64,000 nt of DNA from Catalinimonas niigatensis (GTDB lineage Bacteria; Bacteroidota; Bacteroidia; Cytophagales; Cyclobacteriaceae), in contig NZ_CP119422.1 in NCBI RefSeq assembly GCF_030506285.1, positions 3,638,501 to 3,702,500 on the forward strand, written 5' to 3'. This document shows, piece by piece, positions 43,395 through 53,141 of this stretch (its first letter is position 1; each line of letters starts with the position of its first letter). Made by a program: the position numbers and the translations under genes. The notes under the pieces were generated by a model. The model ran no database searches. It saw only the letters and a program-made list of their open reading frames with translations, and was not told the origin of the DNA.

Positions 43395-46300
43395 ATGAAG
43401 AAATTACTTATTGTTCTGGGCAGTTTAGTGGCTATTGTGCTTTTAGCAGCTATCATTCTCCCCATTGTCTTCAAAGATGATATCCAAAAAGCGGTTGACA
43501 AGGCCATGGCCGAGAACCTGAATGCTAAGGTTTACTACGATATTGACGCATTTAGCCTCTCTGTCCTCAGAAACTTCCCTAATGTTACAGTCTCCATGCA
43601 AGACTTTGGAGTCGTCAACAACGCCCCTTTTGAGGGTGACACTCTCGTCGCTGTTGGGAATTTTGAGCTGGTAGTTAACCTGAAAAGCATACTTTTTGAT
43701 GATCAGCCTCGCCTGAGTGAGCTCAACTTGGACCGCCCTAATCTTTACATTAGAGTATTAGAAGACGGAAGAGCCAATTATGACATTGCAGTAGCCAGCA
43801 CAGATACCGTAGAGGTACCTGTTGATACTGCTTCTTCGGAGCTATCTATTGGTATTGACCACTGGGAAATCACCAATGGTAATATCATTTACGAAGACCT
43901 GACCCTGCCCATGCTGATGGTGCTTCAGAATGTTAACCATACGGGTAGTGGCGACTTTACGCTCGATGAGTTTGATATGGAAACCCTCACGGAGATTAAG
44001 AACCTTACCGTCAACTACGATGGGGTAGAATACATGACTGACAAAGAGGTAAATGCTGACATTACCATGCTCATGGACCTGACCAACATGAAGTTTACTT
44101 TCAAAGACAATACCGTAGCGGTCAACAACTTCAAGATGGGCTTTGATGGTTTCTTCGCCATGCCCGGAGAGGATATGGAAATGGACATCAACTATGCAGC
44201 CAAAGACAATACTTTTAAAAGTTTGTTCTCTTTGATTCCTGGAGTATACCAGCAGGATTTTAATGGCCTTACGGCTGATGGAACAGTGAACTTCAGCGGT
44301 TTTATCAAAGGTATTTACAATGATAATTCCATGCCTGCTTTCAAAATGGAGCTGGGCACACAAAATGCCATGTTCCAGTATCCTGACCTGCCCACTGCCG
44401 TGAGCAATATTGATGTGGATTTGCTGGTTGAAACTGGCGCAGATGGCAACCTGGACAATACCGTAGTGAATCTGGAGACTTTCCATGCGCAAATGGGCAA
44501 TAATCCGGTAGATGCCAAGTTCCTGATGCGCGGCCTGGATAAGCCTTACATTGAAGCGATGGCCAAGGCACAGCTGGATCTGGGCGAATTGAATCGTATG
44601 TTCCCGATGGATAGCTTATCTATGAAAGGAAAATTTGACATAGACCTGAATGCCAAAGGTACTTATGATAGTACTACCAACACCATTCCCCAGGTTAATC
44701 TGGCCATGGCCATGCAAAATGGATTTGTGCAATCAGGGGAATATCCGCCATTGGAAAGTATCAACTTTACTTCCTCAGTCATCAATGAAAGCGGAAATCT
44801 GGCACAAACGGTTGTCCGCCTCAATGACTTTGATATGCAACTGGCTGGCGAACCCTTTTCTGCCAATATGGTGCTGACCAACCTGGATGACTACACCTGG
44901 GATATGAATGTGGATGGCAAAGTCGATCTTAAGCAGATCACCCAAATTTATCCTATGGAAGGCATGGAGCTTGCCGGAATCATTACTGCGAAAGTCTCCT
45001 CTCAGGGAAAAATGTCGGATGTAGAAGCTGAAAATTATCAGGCACTGCAAACTTCCGGTGCTATGGAAATCAAGGACTTTAGCTATGTAGCAGAAGACTT
45101 TCCTCAGGGGTTTACCATCAGCAATGCCAAGGGAGATTTTGATCCCCAAAAAATTACGCTCAGCAATTTTGATGGAGCTGCCGGTAGCACTGACCTTCGC
45201 ATGAACGGCTATCTGGCCAACTACATTGCCTACATCTTTGGTGAAAACGAAACGCTTAAAGGTGAAATGGCGCTGAAATCAGGTAAAATGAACCTGAATG
45301 AGTTTATGACTGAAGATACTGAAGCAGTACCGGAAGACACTGCTGCTGCCCTGGAAGTGGTTGAGATTCCTAAAGACATAGATTTTGTGTTTACATCCAA
45401 TATCGCTGAAGTGCTTTATGATGACCTTGTTCTGAATAATTTCAAAGGTAATCTGATTGTCAGGGATGGTGTGCTACGTATGGATCAGCTGGGCTTCAAT
45501 ACGCTGGGGGGACAATTTGCCATGAATGGTGCCTACGATACCCGTGATATGCAAAAACCCGCTTTTGATTTCAACCTGGATATTACTGATCTGGCCATCA
45601 GCGAAGCCTATAAAAACTTCAATACCGTTCAGGCACTGGCCCCCATAGCCAAAGATATGGAAGGCAAGTTCTCTACTGATTTTCAGATAGCTGGTCTCTT
45701 GCTTCCCGATATGAGTCCTGATATGAACACTTTGGATGGTAAAGGGATTTTGTCTATTGCTGATGCTGCGGTCAAGGACTCAAAAGTGGTTGAAGCCATT
45801 ACCAAAGTATCCAAGCTAAGCAATACCGATGGTATTACATTGAAAGATGTAAAAGTACGTGCGGAGGTTAAGAACGGCCGCGTATTCGTTGATCCTTTTG
45901 ATGTCAATATTGGTAACTTCAAAACTACCCTTGCCGGAAGCAATGGTATAGATGGCAGCATAGATTATATTGCTAAAATGAATATTCCGGCTGGGGCAGT
46001 AGGCTCAGCCGTGAACAATGCCATTGCTCAGTTAACAGGAGCAAACGGCGCAGTTTCATCTAACATCATCCTTAACCTTAATATTAAAGGTACTTATGAT
46101 GATCCTAAAGTAGGGCTTGCAGGAGCAGAAGCAGGGGAAAGCACTACCCAGACTGCCAAAGCAGCGGTAGCGGCTAAAGTCCAGCAGCAAAAAGAAGAAA
46201 TTGAGCAGGAGCTTCAGAAACAAAAAGCAGAAGCCGAGGCCAAAGCAAAAGCTGAAGCAGACAGGCTGAAAAAAGAAGCTGAAGCCAAAGCTAAGGCAGA

Positions 46301-46409
46301 AGCTGAGAAATTGAAGGAACAAGTAAAAGAAGAAACCCAGGAAGCTACAAAAGAAATTAAGGAAGAGGCAAAGAAGAAGCTCAAAAAGGTTTTCAAACCT
46401 CCTTATTGA
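43395..46409 (+). CDS. AsmA-family large envelope protein with charged C-terminal coiled coil
   Basis: A 1004-residue protein with one N-terminal membrane anchor (residues 3-26, LLIVLGSLVAIVLLAAIILPIVF). The AsmA N-terminal domain follows (NLNAKVYYDIDAFSLSVLRNFPNVTVSMQDFGVVN), then long beta-rich repeats and the AsmA C-terminal region (about 700-900). AsmA-like proteins span the periplasm and are linked to lipid transport and outer-membrane assembly. The last ~65 residues are almost only Ala, Glu, Lys and Gln and should form a long helix, probably cytoplasm-independent. Monocistronic, ends before a terminator. Confidence 0.87.
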   Translation: MKKLLIVLGSLVAIVLLAAIILPIVFKDDIQKAVDKAMAENLNAKVYYDIDAFSLSVLRNFPNVTVSMQDFGVVNNAPFEGDTLVAVGNFELVVNLKSILFDDQPRLSELNLDRPNLYIRVLEDGRANYDIAVASTDTVEVPVDTASSELSIGIDHWEITNGNIIYEDLTLPMLMVLQNVNHTGSGDFTLDEFDMETLTEIKNLTVNYDGVEYMTDKEVNADITMLMDLTNMKFTFKDNTVAVNNFKMGFDGFFAMPGEDMEMDINYAAKDNTFKSLFSLIPGVYQQDFNGLTADGTVNFSGFIKGIYNDNSMPAFKMELGTQNAMFQYPDLPTAVSNIDVDLLVETGADGNLDNTVVNLETFHAQMGNNPVDAKFLMRGLDKPYIEAMAKAQLDLGELNRMFPMDSLSMKGKFDIDLNAKGTYDSTTNTIPQVNLAMAMQNGFVQSGEYPPLESINFTSSVINESGNLAQTVVRLNDFDMQLAGEPFSANMVLTNLDDYTWDMNVDGKVDLKQITQIYPMEGMELAGIITAKVSSQGKMSDVEAENYQALQTSGAMEIKDFSYVAEDFPQGFTISNAKGDFDPQKITLSNFDGAAGSTDLRMNGYLANYIAYIFGENETLKGEMALKSGKMNLNEFMTEDTEAVPEDTAAALEVVEIPKDIDFVFTSNIAEVLYDDLVLNNFKGNLIVRDGVLRMDQLGFNTLGGQFAMNGAYDTRDMQKPAFDFNLDITDLAISEAYKNFNTVQALAPIAKDMEGKFSTDFQIAGLLLPDMSPDMNTLDGKGILSIADAAVKDSKVVEAITKVSKLSNTDGITLKDVKVRAEVKNGRVFVDPFDVNIGNFKTTLAGSNGIDGSIDYIAKMNIPAGAVGSAVNNAIAQLTGANGAVSSNIILNLNIKGTYDDPKVGLAGAEAGESTTQTAKAAVAAKVQQQKEEIEQELQKQKAEAEAKAKAEADRLKKEAEAKAKAEAEKLKEQVKEETQEATKEIKEEAKKKLKKVFKPPY

Positions 46410-46441
46410 TTAAGCTTGTAATCCTCAAAACGTAACTAAAC

Positions 46442-46476
46442 ATGCGCAGCGGTTAATTCCTCTGCGCATTTTTTTT
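46442..46476 (+). terminator. Intrinsic terminator after the AsmA gene
   Basis: ATGCGCAG and CTGCGCAT make an 8-bp stem with a 12-nt loop, followed directly by eight T residues. Confidence 0.85.
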
Positions 46477-46551
46477 GGTATAATGACTCGATAGCTTGAA
46501 GCTTTTTCCCTTCTTTATTTATCTTACCGCTTCAGTTAATCCTAATCTGCC

Positions 46552-47616
46552 ATGAGAAGAATATTTTATTTTTTGCTGCTACTGTTTTTTAGCAGCACAG
46601 TCTTTGCCCAACTAAATCAAAATGGGAAAATTGCTATCGCCATACATGGAGGTGCGGGTACGATCAAACGTGAAGACATGTCGCCGGAGCGAGAAGCAGA
46701 ATATCGAGCCAAACTGGAAGAAGCATTAAAAGCCGGACATCAGGTACTGGAAAATGGAGGCAGCAGCCTGAATGCAGTAGTAGCCGCCATTCAGATCATG
46801 GAAGAGTCACCGCTTTTCAATGCAGGAAAAGGGGCAGTATTTACCAATGAGGTGAAAAATGAACTGGATGCTGCCATCATGGATGGAAAAACACGCAATG
46901 CCGGCACAGTAGCAGGAATTTCTACTGTCAAAAGCCCGGTAGCGGCAGCCCGTGTAGTGATGGAAAACTCCCCTCATGTGATGATGATCGGCCAGGGCGC
47001 AGAGCAATTTGCCGAAGAGCAGGGACTGGAAATGGTTGATCCTTCCTATTTTTTTACAGACCGCCGCTACGAGCAATTGCAGCGTATTAAAGATACTGAG
47101 CAGCAACAGCTCGAGCATGATGGAGACAAAGATTCAGGAGACCGGCGTCCCGGCGACCAGCGTGAAGGAATGCTTGACGAAAAATTTCCCGACAGAAAAT
47201 TTGGCACCGTAGGGGCAGTGGCTTTGGATCAGGAGGGTAACCTGGCGGCGGCTACTTCTACCGGAGGTATGACCAACAAGCGCTACGGCAGAGTAGGGGA
47301 TGTGCCTATCATTGGGGCAGGAACCTATGCCGATAATACTACCTGCGCTGTATCTGCGACCGGACATGGAGAATATTTCATCCGCTCAGTAGTAGCTTAC
47401 GACATTGCTGCCCTGATGAAGTACAAGGGCTTGAGCCTCAAGGAAGCAGGAGAAGAAGTGGTAAAGGATAAGCTGGTAAAAATGGGCGGTGGAGGAGGAG
47501 TTATCTCTATAGATGCTCAGGGAAATATTGCCATGCCCTTCAACACTGCTGGTATGTACCGTGCTTCTATAAGTCCCGGAGGTGAAATGTACATCGGCAT
47601 TTATGAAGATGAATAA
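46552..47616 (+). CDS. Isoaspartyl peptidase/L-asparaginase (Ntn hydrolase), exported
   Basis: A 354-residue precursor with a signal peptide (residues 1-20, ending VFAQ). Type 2 asparaginase motifs are visible: IHGGAGTI near the start of the mature part, LNAVVAAIQIMEESPLFNAGKGAVF, and the autocleavage site GTVGAVALD where Thr219 becomes the N-terminal nucleophile of the beta subunit. The insert before it is Asp/Arg-rich and should be trimmed. It removes isoaspartyl residues from peptides or hydrolyses asparagine. It converges with the next gene, with 1 bp between stops. Confidence 0.93.
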   Translation: MRRIFYFLLLLFFSSTVFAQLNQNGKIAIAIHGGAGTIKREDMSPEREAEYRAKLEEALKAGHQVLENGGSSLNAVVAAIQIMEESPLFNAGKGAVFTNEVKNELDAAIMDGKTRNAGTVAGISTVKSPVAAARVVMENSPHVMMIGQGAEQFAEEQGLEMVDPSYFFTDRRYEQLQRIKDTEQQQLEHDGDKDSGDRRPGDQREGMLDEKFPDRKFGTVGAVALDQEGNLAAATSTGGMTNKRYGRVGDVPIIGAGTYADNTTCAVSATGHGEYFIRSVVAYDIAALMKYKGLSLKEAGEEVVKDKLVKMGGGGGVISIDAQGNIAMPFNTAGMYRASISPGGEMYIGIYEDE

Positions 47617-47617
47617 G

Positions 47618-49186
47618 CTATTCAACTTTAGAAGACCGGGGGTTTTTATAAATGGAATAGCCTTGCAATACTCCAACCAACTGAAAACTACTAAAATCTA
47701 CTCCCAAAAAATTTTCATCCACTCCCGGCTCTTCATACAGTCCATCCTGCCTCATAATAAAGTATTTTAACTTACCGCTTTGAATGGTTTCATAAAAAGC
47801 AGCATAATCAAAGACACCAGAAGGATTGACTACTACAATTTCTTTTTGAGGAAATGCACAATTTCTGAATAGGAGTTTATTCAAAAAATCATACCGGTGG
47901 GTTGTTGTAAAAACCAGATCATCCGCTGCCAACCCATCTTCCTTCAAGAAATTTGCTACCTCTTGGTTTGCCAAATACGTCTGATACGTAATAAATGAAA
48001 ACTTAGGATAGGTGTGTACTAAAAAAAGTGTACGCAAGCCTAAGGTAAATATAAAGGTCAGAAGTAATAAAAGCGGACAATGATTCCTGATTTTTGGGAT
48101 CTGCTGTACAAAGCCTTTATTTTGATGTACAAAAATGCTTATGAGTATAAAAGTGGTGGCCAAAAATTCAGTGAAGTAATTGGGTGCAGATCCTATTTTT
48201 ATGCCCGTCACATTTGCAAAAAGAAACATAGTCAAGGCACAAAGACCTAGAAACCGATGTTCATGTATTTTAGTATTTACCAGATACCAAAGACCCAGAA
48301 ACAAACCCAAAATGTCAAAAATATTTTCTCGCTGTAAATGGTTGATAAGCATCCGCTTCACCCACCAGTTATATGAAATACCGTTATTTACCCCACCGAT
48401 TACATTTTGAAAGAATATGCTAAGGCCATCTCCTGCCGTTATCCATAAAAGTAAACCGCCTGTAGTGGCCATTACCAAAGCTGCAAGTAAAAAATGCTTC
48501 CAGGAAGGCAAGAAAAACAAAATGTAAAACAATAAGATTAAAGGCAGGTATATACCTGATTGCTTCACAAAAAGTGTGACTATAGAAAAGCTGGCTGCAA
48601 CAACAAAAAAATAGAGTCCTTCTCTTTTTTCTTTATTCTGTAAGAAGGATAAGAATATCCAAATCGTAAGCAGTACGAACAGGTTGTACAAACTATCAGG
48701 TCTTGAAAAACTTTCTACCTCCAGATATGCAAATGAAAATATACCCGCTAACCATCTTAATATCCCCTTGATCCTGAATACGCCTCCTAGTATCCAGTAA
48801 CAAATGGCTGCAAATATCAAATTGCACAGCAATGAAAAGGAACGGCTTACCACATACACTTCATGTACCTGATCTGAAGTAATTTGCAGGACTTTGCATA
48901 TGCCTATGGTAGCGTAGTAATACAAAGGGCTGTACTGCGTAATTGAAAATGGTGGTTTTTCAGGATTACTATAGATATCATAACCAGCCACTCCTCTTAG
49001 AATAGTGTAGATTACATTGCTTTCTACTCCTCCTAACTCTGACTGATAACCAAATATCAAATATATCCTCAATATCAGTACGGTCAGAAAGCAGCCTGCT
49101 ACCAGGACAAAAGAGATCCGATTTGCATTTTTGAGAAGATACTGATATACCAACGAGAGTAGCTCAGGAACAGGCACAACTTTCAT
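47618..49186 (-). CDS. Polytopic membrane protein, GT-C glycosyltransferase-like
   Basis: A 522-residue protein with about eleven membrane spans and a soluble C-terminal domain of about 110 residues. After the first span it has YQSELGGVESNVIYTILRGVAGYDIYSNPE, the extracytoplasmic loop position where GT-C enzymes (PMT/ArnT type) carry acidic catalytic residues, and SRPDSLYNLFVLLTIW later. This suggests a dolichyl/undecaprenyl-phosphate-sugar-dependent transferase. No donor or acceptor can be named; neighbours are unrelated. Confidence 0.7.
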   Translation of the reverse strand: MKVVPVPELLSLVYQYLLKNANRISFVLVAGCFLTVLILRIYLIFGYQSELGGVESNVIYTILRGVAGYDIYSNPEKPPFSITQYSPLYYYATIGICKVLQITSDQVHEVYVVSRSFSLLCNLIFAAICYWILGGVFRIKGILRWLAGIFSFAYLEVESFSRPDSLYNLFVLLTIWIFLSFLQNKEKREGLYFFVVAASFSIVTLFVKQSGIYLPLILLFYILFFLPSWKHFLLAALVMATTGGLLLWITAGDGLSIFFQNVIGGVNNGISYNWWVKRMLINHLQRENIFDILGLFLGLWYLVNTKIHEHRFLGLCALTMFLFANVTGIKIGSAPNYFTEFLATTFILISIFVHQNKGFVQQIPKIRNHCPLLLLLTFIFTLGLRTLFLVHTYPKFSFITYQTYLANQEVANFLKEDGLAADDLVFTTTHRYDFLNKLLFRNCAFPQKEIVVVNPSGVFDYAAFYETIQSGKLKYFIMRQDGLYEEPGVDENFLGVDFSSFQLVGVLQGYSIYKNPRSSKVE

Positions 49187-49341
49187 AGATAAACCTAAAT
49201 GTTCTATTTTGATAGAGGTCTTTTTGTAAGAGATAAAGAAAAAAAAACTTCAAACAGCTTATCAACTATCCATTTAGTTTCAGGTTGATGCAGGTTTCTC
49301 ATGAAGGAAGGTTCTGTAAATGATGGAGTAGAATACCTTTT

Positions 49342-49668
49342 CTACCTTAATTTATCATTGTTTATGTGTCTCTGGCTATCCCGCTTAGTCTTTTTCTCCA
49401 TATTTTTTTGAAAAGCCTCAGTTAAGTTAACTCCCGTCTGGTTGGCTAAGCATATCAGCACCCATAGCACATCCGCCAACTCATCTCCTAGCTCTTTGCC
49501 TTTGTCGCTTTCCTTAAACGACTGATCACCATATTGTCGGGAAATAAGCCGAGCCACCTCTCCAACTTCTTCCGTGAGAATTGCCATATTGGTCAGTTCG
49601 CTAAAATAGCGAACTCCTGTAGTACTGATCCATTCGTCTACCTGCTTCTGCGCTTCTTCTAAGGTCAT
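49342..49668 (-). CDS. MazG-like nucleotide pyrophosphohydrolase
   Basis: A 108-residue all-alpha protein with the MazG/iMazG metal-binding pattern: EEVGEVARLI followed by ELGDELADVLWVLICLANQTGVNL. Short single-domain members hydrolyse non-canonical or excess nucleoside triphosphates. Its start overlaps the dtd stop by 1 bp, so the two are cotranscribed; both are quality-control enzymes. Confidence 0.9.
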   Translation of the reverse strand: MTLEEAQKQVDEWISTTGVRYFSELTNMAILTEEVGEVARLISRQYGDQSFKESDKGKELGDELADVLWVLICLANQTGVNLTEAFQKNMEKKTKRDSQRHINNDKLR

Positions 49669-50120
49669 TATTTTTTGTCTTTTGTATCAATGATGATGGT
49701 GACAGGTCCGTCGTTGATCAACCCTACTTTCATGTCTGCGCCAAACTCTCCGGTTTCTACTTTTTTACTCATTAGCGCCTCACAGGCTTTGATAAATTTC
49801 TCATACAGAGGGATGGCAATATCCGGTTTTGCTGCTTTGATGTAAGACGGACGGTTTCCCTTTTTGGTACTGGCGTGCAAGGTAAATTGACTAATAATCA
49901 GCATATTACCTTTGATATCCAGTAAGCTTTTGTTCATCACGCCCTCTTTATCATTGAAGATACGCAGGTTAGTAATTTTACGGCTTAACCAATCTATATC
50001 TTCCTCTCCATCAGCCTCCTCTATACCCAAGAGGATCAGCAAGCCTTTATCAATTTTGCCTTTTATTTGTTTTTCAATGGTGACAGAAGCCTCTGATACC
50101 CGCTGAATGACTGCAATCAT
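49668..50120 (-). CDS. dtd: D-aminoacyl-tRNA deacylase
   Basis: A 150-residue protein matching DTD end to end: MIAVIQRVSEASVTI at the N terminus, catalytic-site SQFTLHASTKKGNRPS, and the C-terminal GLINDGPVTIIID with the Gly-Pro motif that excludes L-amino acids. It recycles tRNAs mischarged with D-amino acids or glycine. It overlaps the next upstream gene by 4 bp. Confidence 0.97.
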   Translation of the reverse strand: MIAVIQRVSEASVTIEKQIKGKIDKGLLILLGIEEADGEEDIDWLSRKITNLRIFNDKEGVMNKSLLDIKGNMLIISQFTLHASTKKGNRPSYIKAAKPDIAIPLYEKFIKACEALMSKKVETGEFGADMKVGLINDGPVTIIIDTKDKK

Positions 50121-50785
50121 AATTCACTTTTGGCTAACACTTTGATTTTTTCAGATTCAAAGAGGTGAGGGCCACTAAGATTCTGCTTGGCGGCAATAAA
50201 CATGGCTTCGGCTACATTTTTACCTTCAATTGGACGATATTTTTTGAGTCCAGCCACCATGAGCGGACTCAAAGCCTGCATTACTACCTGACCTATTCGT
50301 TCCCCTGTTCTGCTTTCGTTTCTATCTCCCAAAAGTAGGGATGGTCGGAAAATATGCAAAGTTTTATATCCTAAGCCAGCAATAACCTCTTCTACTTCTC
50401 CTTTTACCTGATTGTAGAAAAAACGGGATTTTTCATCCGCACCCATTGCAGTCACCAATAAATATTGTTGTGCCCCTTTTTCTTTTCCCATCTCAGCTAC
50501 CTTTATAGGATAATGAAAATCTACTTTACGAAAAGCTTCCTTGGACCCTGCCTTTTTCATAGTAGTTCCCAGACAGCAATAGATGTCATCTACTTGTGGT
50601 AAATCATCTGCTTTAATTTCGTCAAAACTACTTACAATTTCTACTACACGTTCATGTGCAATATCCAGAGGGCGCCTCGTCAATACATATACTTTCTGAT
50701 AGTAAGGATGATTTTTTAGAATATGCAACAGTTCGTTCCCAATCAGGCCAGTCGCTCCTACAATCAATGCATTCTTATCTTCCAT
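50117..50785 (-). CDS. NAD(P)-binding atypical short-chain dehydrogenase (HTATIP2/TIP30-like)
   Basis: A 222-residue Rossmann protein with VGATGLIGNELLHIL at the N terminus, CCLGTTMKKAGSKEAFRKVDFHYP and YNQVKGEVE (YxxxK-like catalytic pair) and HIFRPSLLLGDR. This pattern matches the bacterial relatives of human HTATIP2. The substrate is unknown. It heads the dtd-mazG operon with ATGA overlap to dtd. Confidence 0.87.
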   Translation of the reverse strand: MEDKNALIVGATGLIGNELLHILKNHPYYQKVYVLTRRPLDIAHERVVEIVSSFDEIKADDLPQVDDIYCCLGTTMKKAGSKEAFRKVDFHYPIKVAEMGKEKGAQQYLLVTAMGADEKSRFFYNQVKGEVEEVIAGLGYKTLHIFRPSLLLGDRNESRTGERIGQVVMQALSPLMVAGLKKYRPIEGKNVAEAMFIAAKQNLSGPHLFESEKIKVLAKSEL

Positions 50786-50797
50786 AACTTAGTCGGT

Positions 50798-51829
50798 TTA
50801 GTTTCCTGTAGTTCTTTCTAAAAGCCGGTCAAAATCTTCTTTTTCAACATTAAATTCCGGCTCTACTTGTTCTATTTTTGTATTATCCTCTTCTCTGAAG
50901 ATACGAAATGAAAAAATAAAATCCTGAGTTTGTTCAAACCATCCACTGATTTTGCCAAACCGCAGATCATGCAGCAGTACACCTTCATCTGTATTTTCTA
51001 TTGCATAGAAGTATTCAGTAAATTCTATCAGTTCCAGGAGTACGTTCCTGCTTATCGGACCTGCCTCTTGTAGATAAGGTAACAACAGCTCTTTTTGTTG
51101 AGGAATATAGCTGAATTCTATCTTCCTGTCCTTATCCAGCAGGGAATAATAGCCTACATAATAACCTTCTTCGCTCTTTACTACATAGCTCCAGAGTATA
51201 TTATTAAAGAAGGCCGGGGTAGTCATGAATTTTTGTGCTGTGATCTGCTGTTCCTTTATTCCAGCTTCTACTACCTGACTCACATGTAGTTTGGTAAAAA
51301 AAGTAGCCCCCAGATAGGCTGAGCTAAGAGCTAAACCAAAAATAGTTGTTCTTTTTCTTCTTATATTTCCTTTAGTCATAAATAATACTGCAACACTTGC
51401 GATGAGCAGAGGCAAAGTATACAAAGGATCAATGATATAAATCGTGCGCCAGGAAACCCTAAACTCACTGAAGGGATAAAACAGCATTGTGCCATAATTG
51501 GTACAGGCATCCAATAGCGGATGTGTGATCAGTCCCCAGAAAAACAGATTTGTCCAATCTCCAAAAGTGGCAGAAGAAGAACGCCGATATAAAAAAAAGA
51601 CAAAGTAGCCAAAAAGAGGTGCAGCCAGTGTAAGTACAAAAAGAGAATGTGAAAAAGTACGGTGCCACAAGGTACTCTGCACTTCGTCTATAAAAAAGTT
51701 AAGCACTACATCCAAATCCGGTATGGTGCCCGCTATTGCACCCCAGAGTGGTGCTTTATTTCCTATTTTCCGCCCAAGTACTACCTCTCCGACGGCAGCT
51801 CCTAATACTGCCTGTGTTAGCGAATCCAA
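50798..51829 (-). CDS. YdjM/DUF457-family membrane-bound predicted metal-dependent hydrolase
   Basis: A 343-residue protein with five or six membrane spans in the first 190 residues and a soluble C-terminal domain. The family motifs are DSLTQAVLGAAVGEVVLGRKIGNKAPLWGAIAGTIPDLD, WHRTFSHSLF and THPLLDACTNYG, which supply His/Asp ligands similar to those in phospholipase C-like hydrolases. The reaction is unknown. It begins the operon that runs into the epimerase, dtd and mazG genes. Confidence 0.87.
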   Translation of the reverse strand: MDSLTQAVLGAAVGEVVLGRKIGNKAPLWGAIAGTIPDLDVVLNFFIDEVQSTLWHRTFSHSLFVLTLAAPLFGYFVFFLYRRSSSATFGDWTNLFFWGLITHPLLDACTNYGTMLFYPFSEFRVSWRTIYIIDPLYTLPLLIASVAVLFMTKGNIRRKRTTIFGLALSSAYLGATFFTKLHVSQVVEAGIKEQQITAQKFMTTPAFFNNILWSYVVKSEEGYYVGYYSLLDKDRKIEFSYIPQQKELLLPYLQEAGPISRNVLLELIEFTEYFYAIENTDEGVLLHDLRFGKISGWFEQTQDFIFSFRIFREEDNTKIEQVEPEFNVEKEDFDRLLERTTGN

Positions 51830-51993
51830 TAATGATACGTTTGATTAATGTTTGGCATTGATCATCTAAGATAACAATAAGTTTTGCCCTATGCTTCTAT
51901 TCTTCACCCCCCCATCCATAGGAAATTTAGTTACTTCTTATCTAAGCTGAAAGAGAGAGTAAAGCAATACCAATTTGTGTTCTTACATTATAA

Positions 51994-52422
51994 TCATTTC
52001 ACTTGATGCACTCCGGTGGTTTCCCATTCTTCGAACTCCTCAATACTTTCTTTGACAGAATTAAACACCCACATCAGTACAGTCAGATCGTCCAGGTAAC
52101 CGGCAACAGGAATAAAATCAGGAATAAGGTCCAGGGGAGCTACAAAGTATACAATGCCCGCTGTCACCATAAGCAGGTTTTTCCAGGGAATAGTACGATA
52201 ATCTCCACTCATATAAGCCCTAACCATACGATTCAGAGTATTCACCTGTTGCTTAAGTTTTTGCAGACTATCACTATCGTTGCCTATAGCCCGTATTTTT
52301 TGCACTGAGTTGGCAAGTAATCTTTGCAGACGATCCGGGTCTTGTAAAATACCGGAAGCTCTTCTTTTAGCGTTTTTGAAACTGGTATTCCGTTTCGTAT
52401 AGGTTTTATCATAAAATGCCAT
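51994..52422 (-). CDS. YkvA/DUF1232-family protein
   Basis: A 142-residue protein with a basic N-terminal half and the DUF1232 core: MVTAGIVYFVAPLDLIPDFIPVAGYLDDLTVLMWVFNSV. The hydrophobic core probably spans the membrane. Function unknown in the family. It is 51 bp downstream of another small membrane-anchored gene on the same strand. Confidence 0.88.
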   Translation of the reverse strand: MAFYDKTYTKRNTSFKNAKRRASGILQDPDRLQRLLANSVQKIRAIGNDSDSLQKLKQQVNTLNRMVRAYMSGDYRTIPWKNLLMVTAGIVYFVAPLDLIPDFIPVAGYLDDLTVLMWVFNSVKESIEEFEEWETTGVHQVK

Positions 52423-52473
52423 AGAACTAATATTTTGGTTTATAATAGGTAACAGTGCATAATGGCATTCGGT

Positions 52474-52995
52474 TTAGAAATTTTCACGCACTTCATTTTT
52501 CAATGCGGAAAGCGCCTGACTTATGGCATCCTGCTCACTTTGTATCTGCTGGTCAATAATTTTTCGGCCAAGATCAATGCTACGGGCATCATTATCTAAA
52601 CTCTGTGCAGCCTGGTTGATACCCAGAATTACATCTTCCATAGCATTCTTGGTCATACTCCATACCTCATCACTCACATATACCTGCTGTGAAAGGTTAT
52701 GGTTAAATTCTTCACGTATGTTGGCGATCAATACCTGGTGAAACTCTTTCGCAGAATATTCGCTGTTGTTTAACCGGAATACCAGATTATTGGGTGTGAT
52801 CCTCTCCAACAGTAGAGTAAGGCGTTCGTAAGCTTGTAAGCGGGTAGGGATGATGGCGGAAGCGTTTTGCGTTTTGATGTCTATCATCTTCTGAGCTACC
52901 TCTTTGTCAAGAAAGGATTTTACAGTCAGGTACATAGCGTATAATACAATTGCGGCAGGTAAAATGAGTTTAGCAAACTCTATCACTATTTCCAT
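52474..52995 (-). CDS. Conserved membrane-anchored protein of unknown function
   Basis: A 173-residue protein with one N-terminal span (about residues 9-27, LILPAAIVLYAMYLTVKSFL) and a mostly helical soluble part with ERLTLLLERITPNNLVFRLNN and IREEFNHNLSQQVYVSDEVWSMTKNA. The look is that of a Bacteroidota-wide conserved protein, but I cannot name a function. Likely one transcript with the YkvA-like gene. Confidence 0.8.
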   Translation of the reverse strand: MEIVIEFAKLILPAAIVLYAMYLTVKSFLDKEVAQKMIDIKTQNASAIIPTRLQAYERLTLLLERITPNNLVFRLNNSEYSAKEFHQVLIANIREEFNHNLSQQVYVSDEVWSMTKNAMEDVILGINQAAQSLDNDARSIDLGRKIIDQQIQSEQDAISQALSALKNEVRENF

Positions 52996-53141
52996 AAGGT
53001 CTGTTAAAAGTTGTATTTATTAGAATCATTATTTACGTTCCTACGTTTCAAATTTAAGTATTTTAATGGCTACACAAAGTGCTGATTGGCTGCAGAAATA
53101 GCCTTTACTTACTTAGCTAGTATTGTTTTTATTTTTCATCT

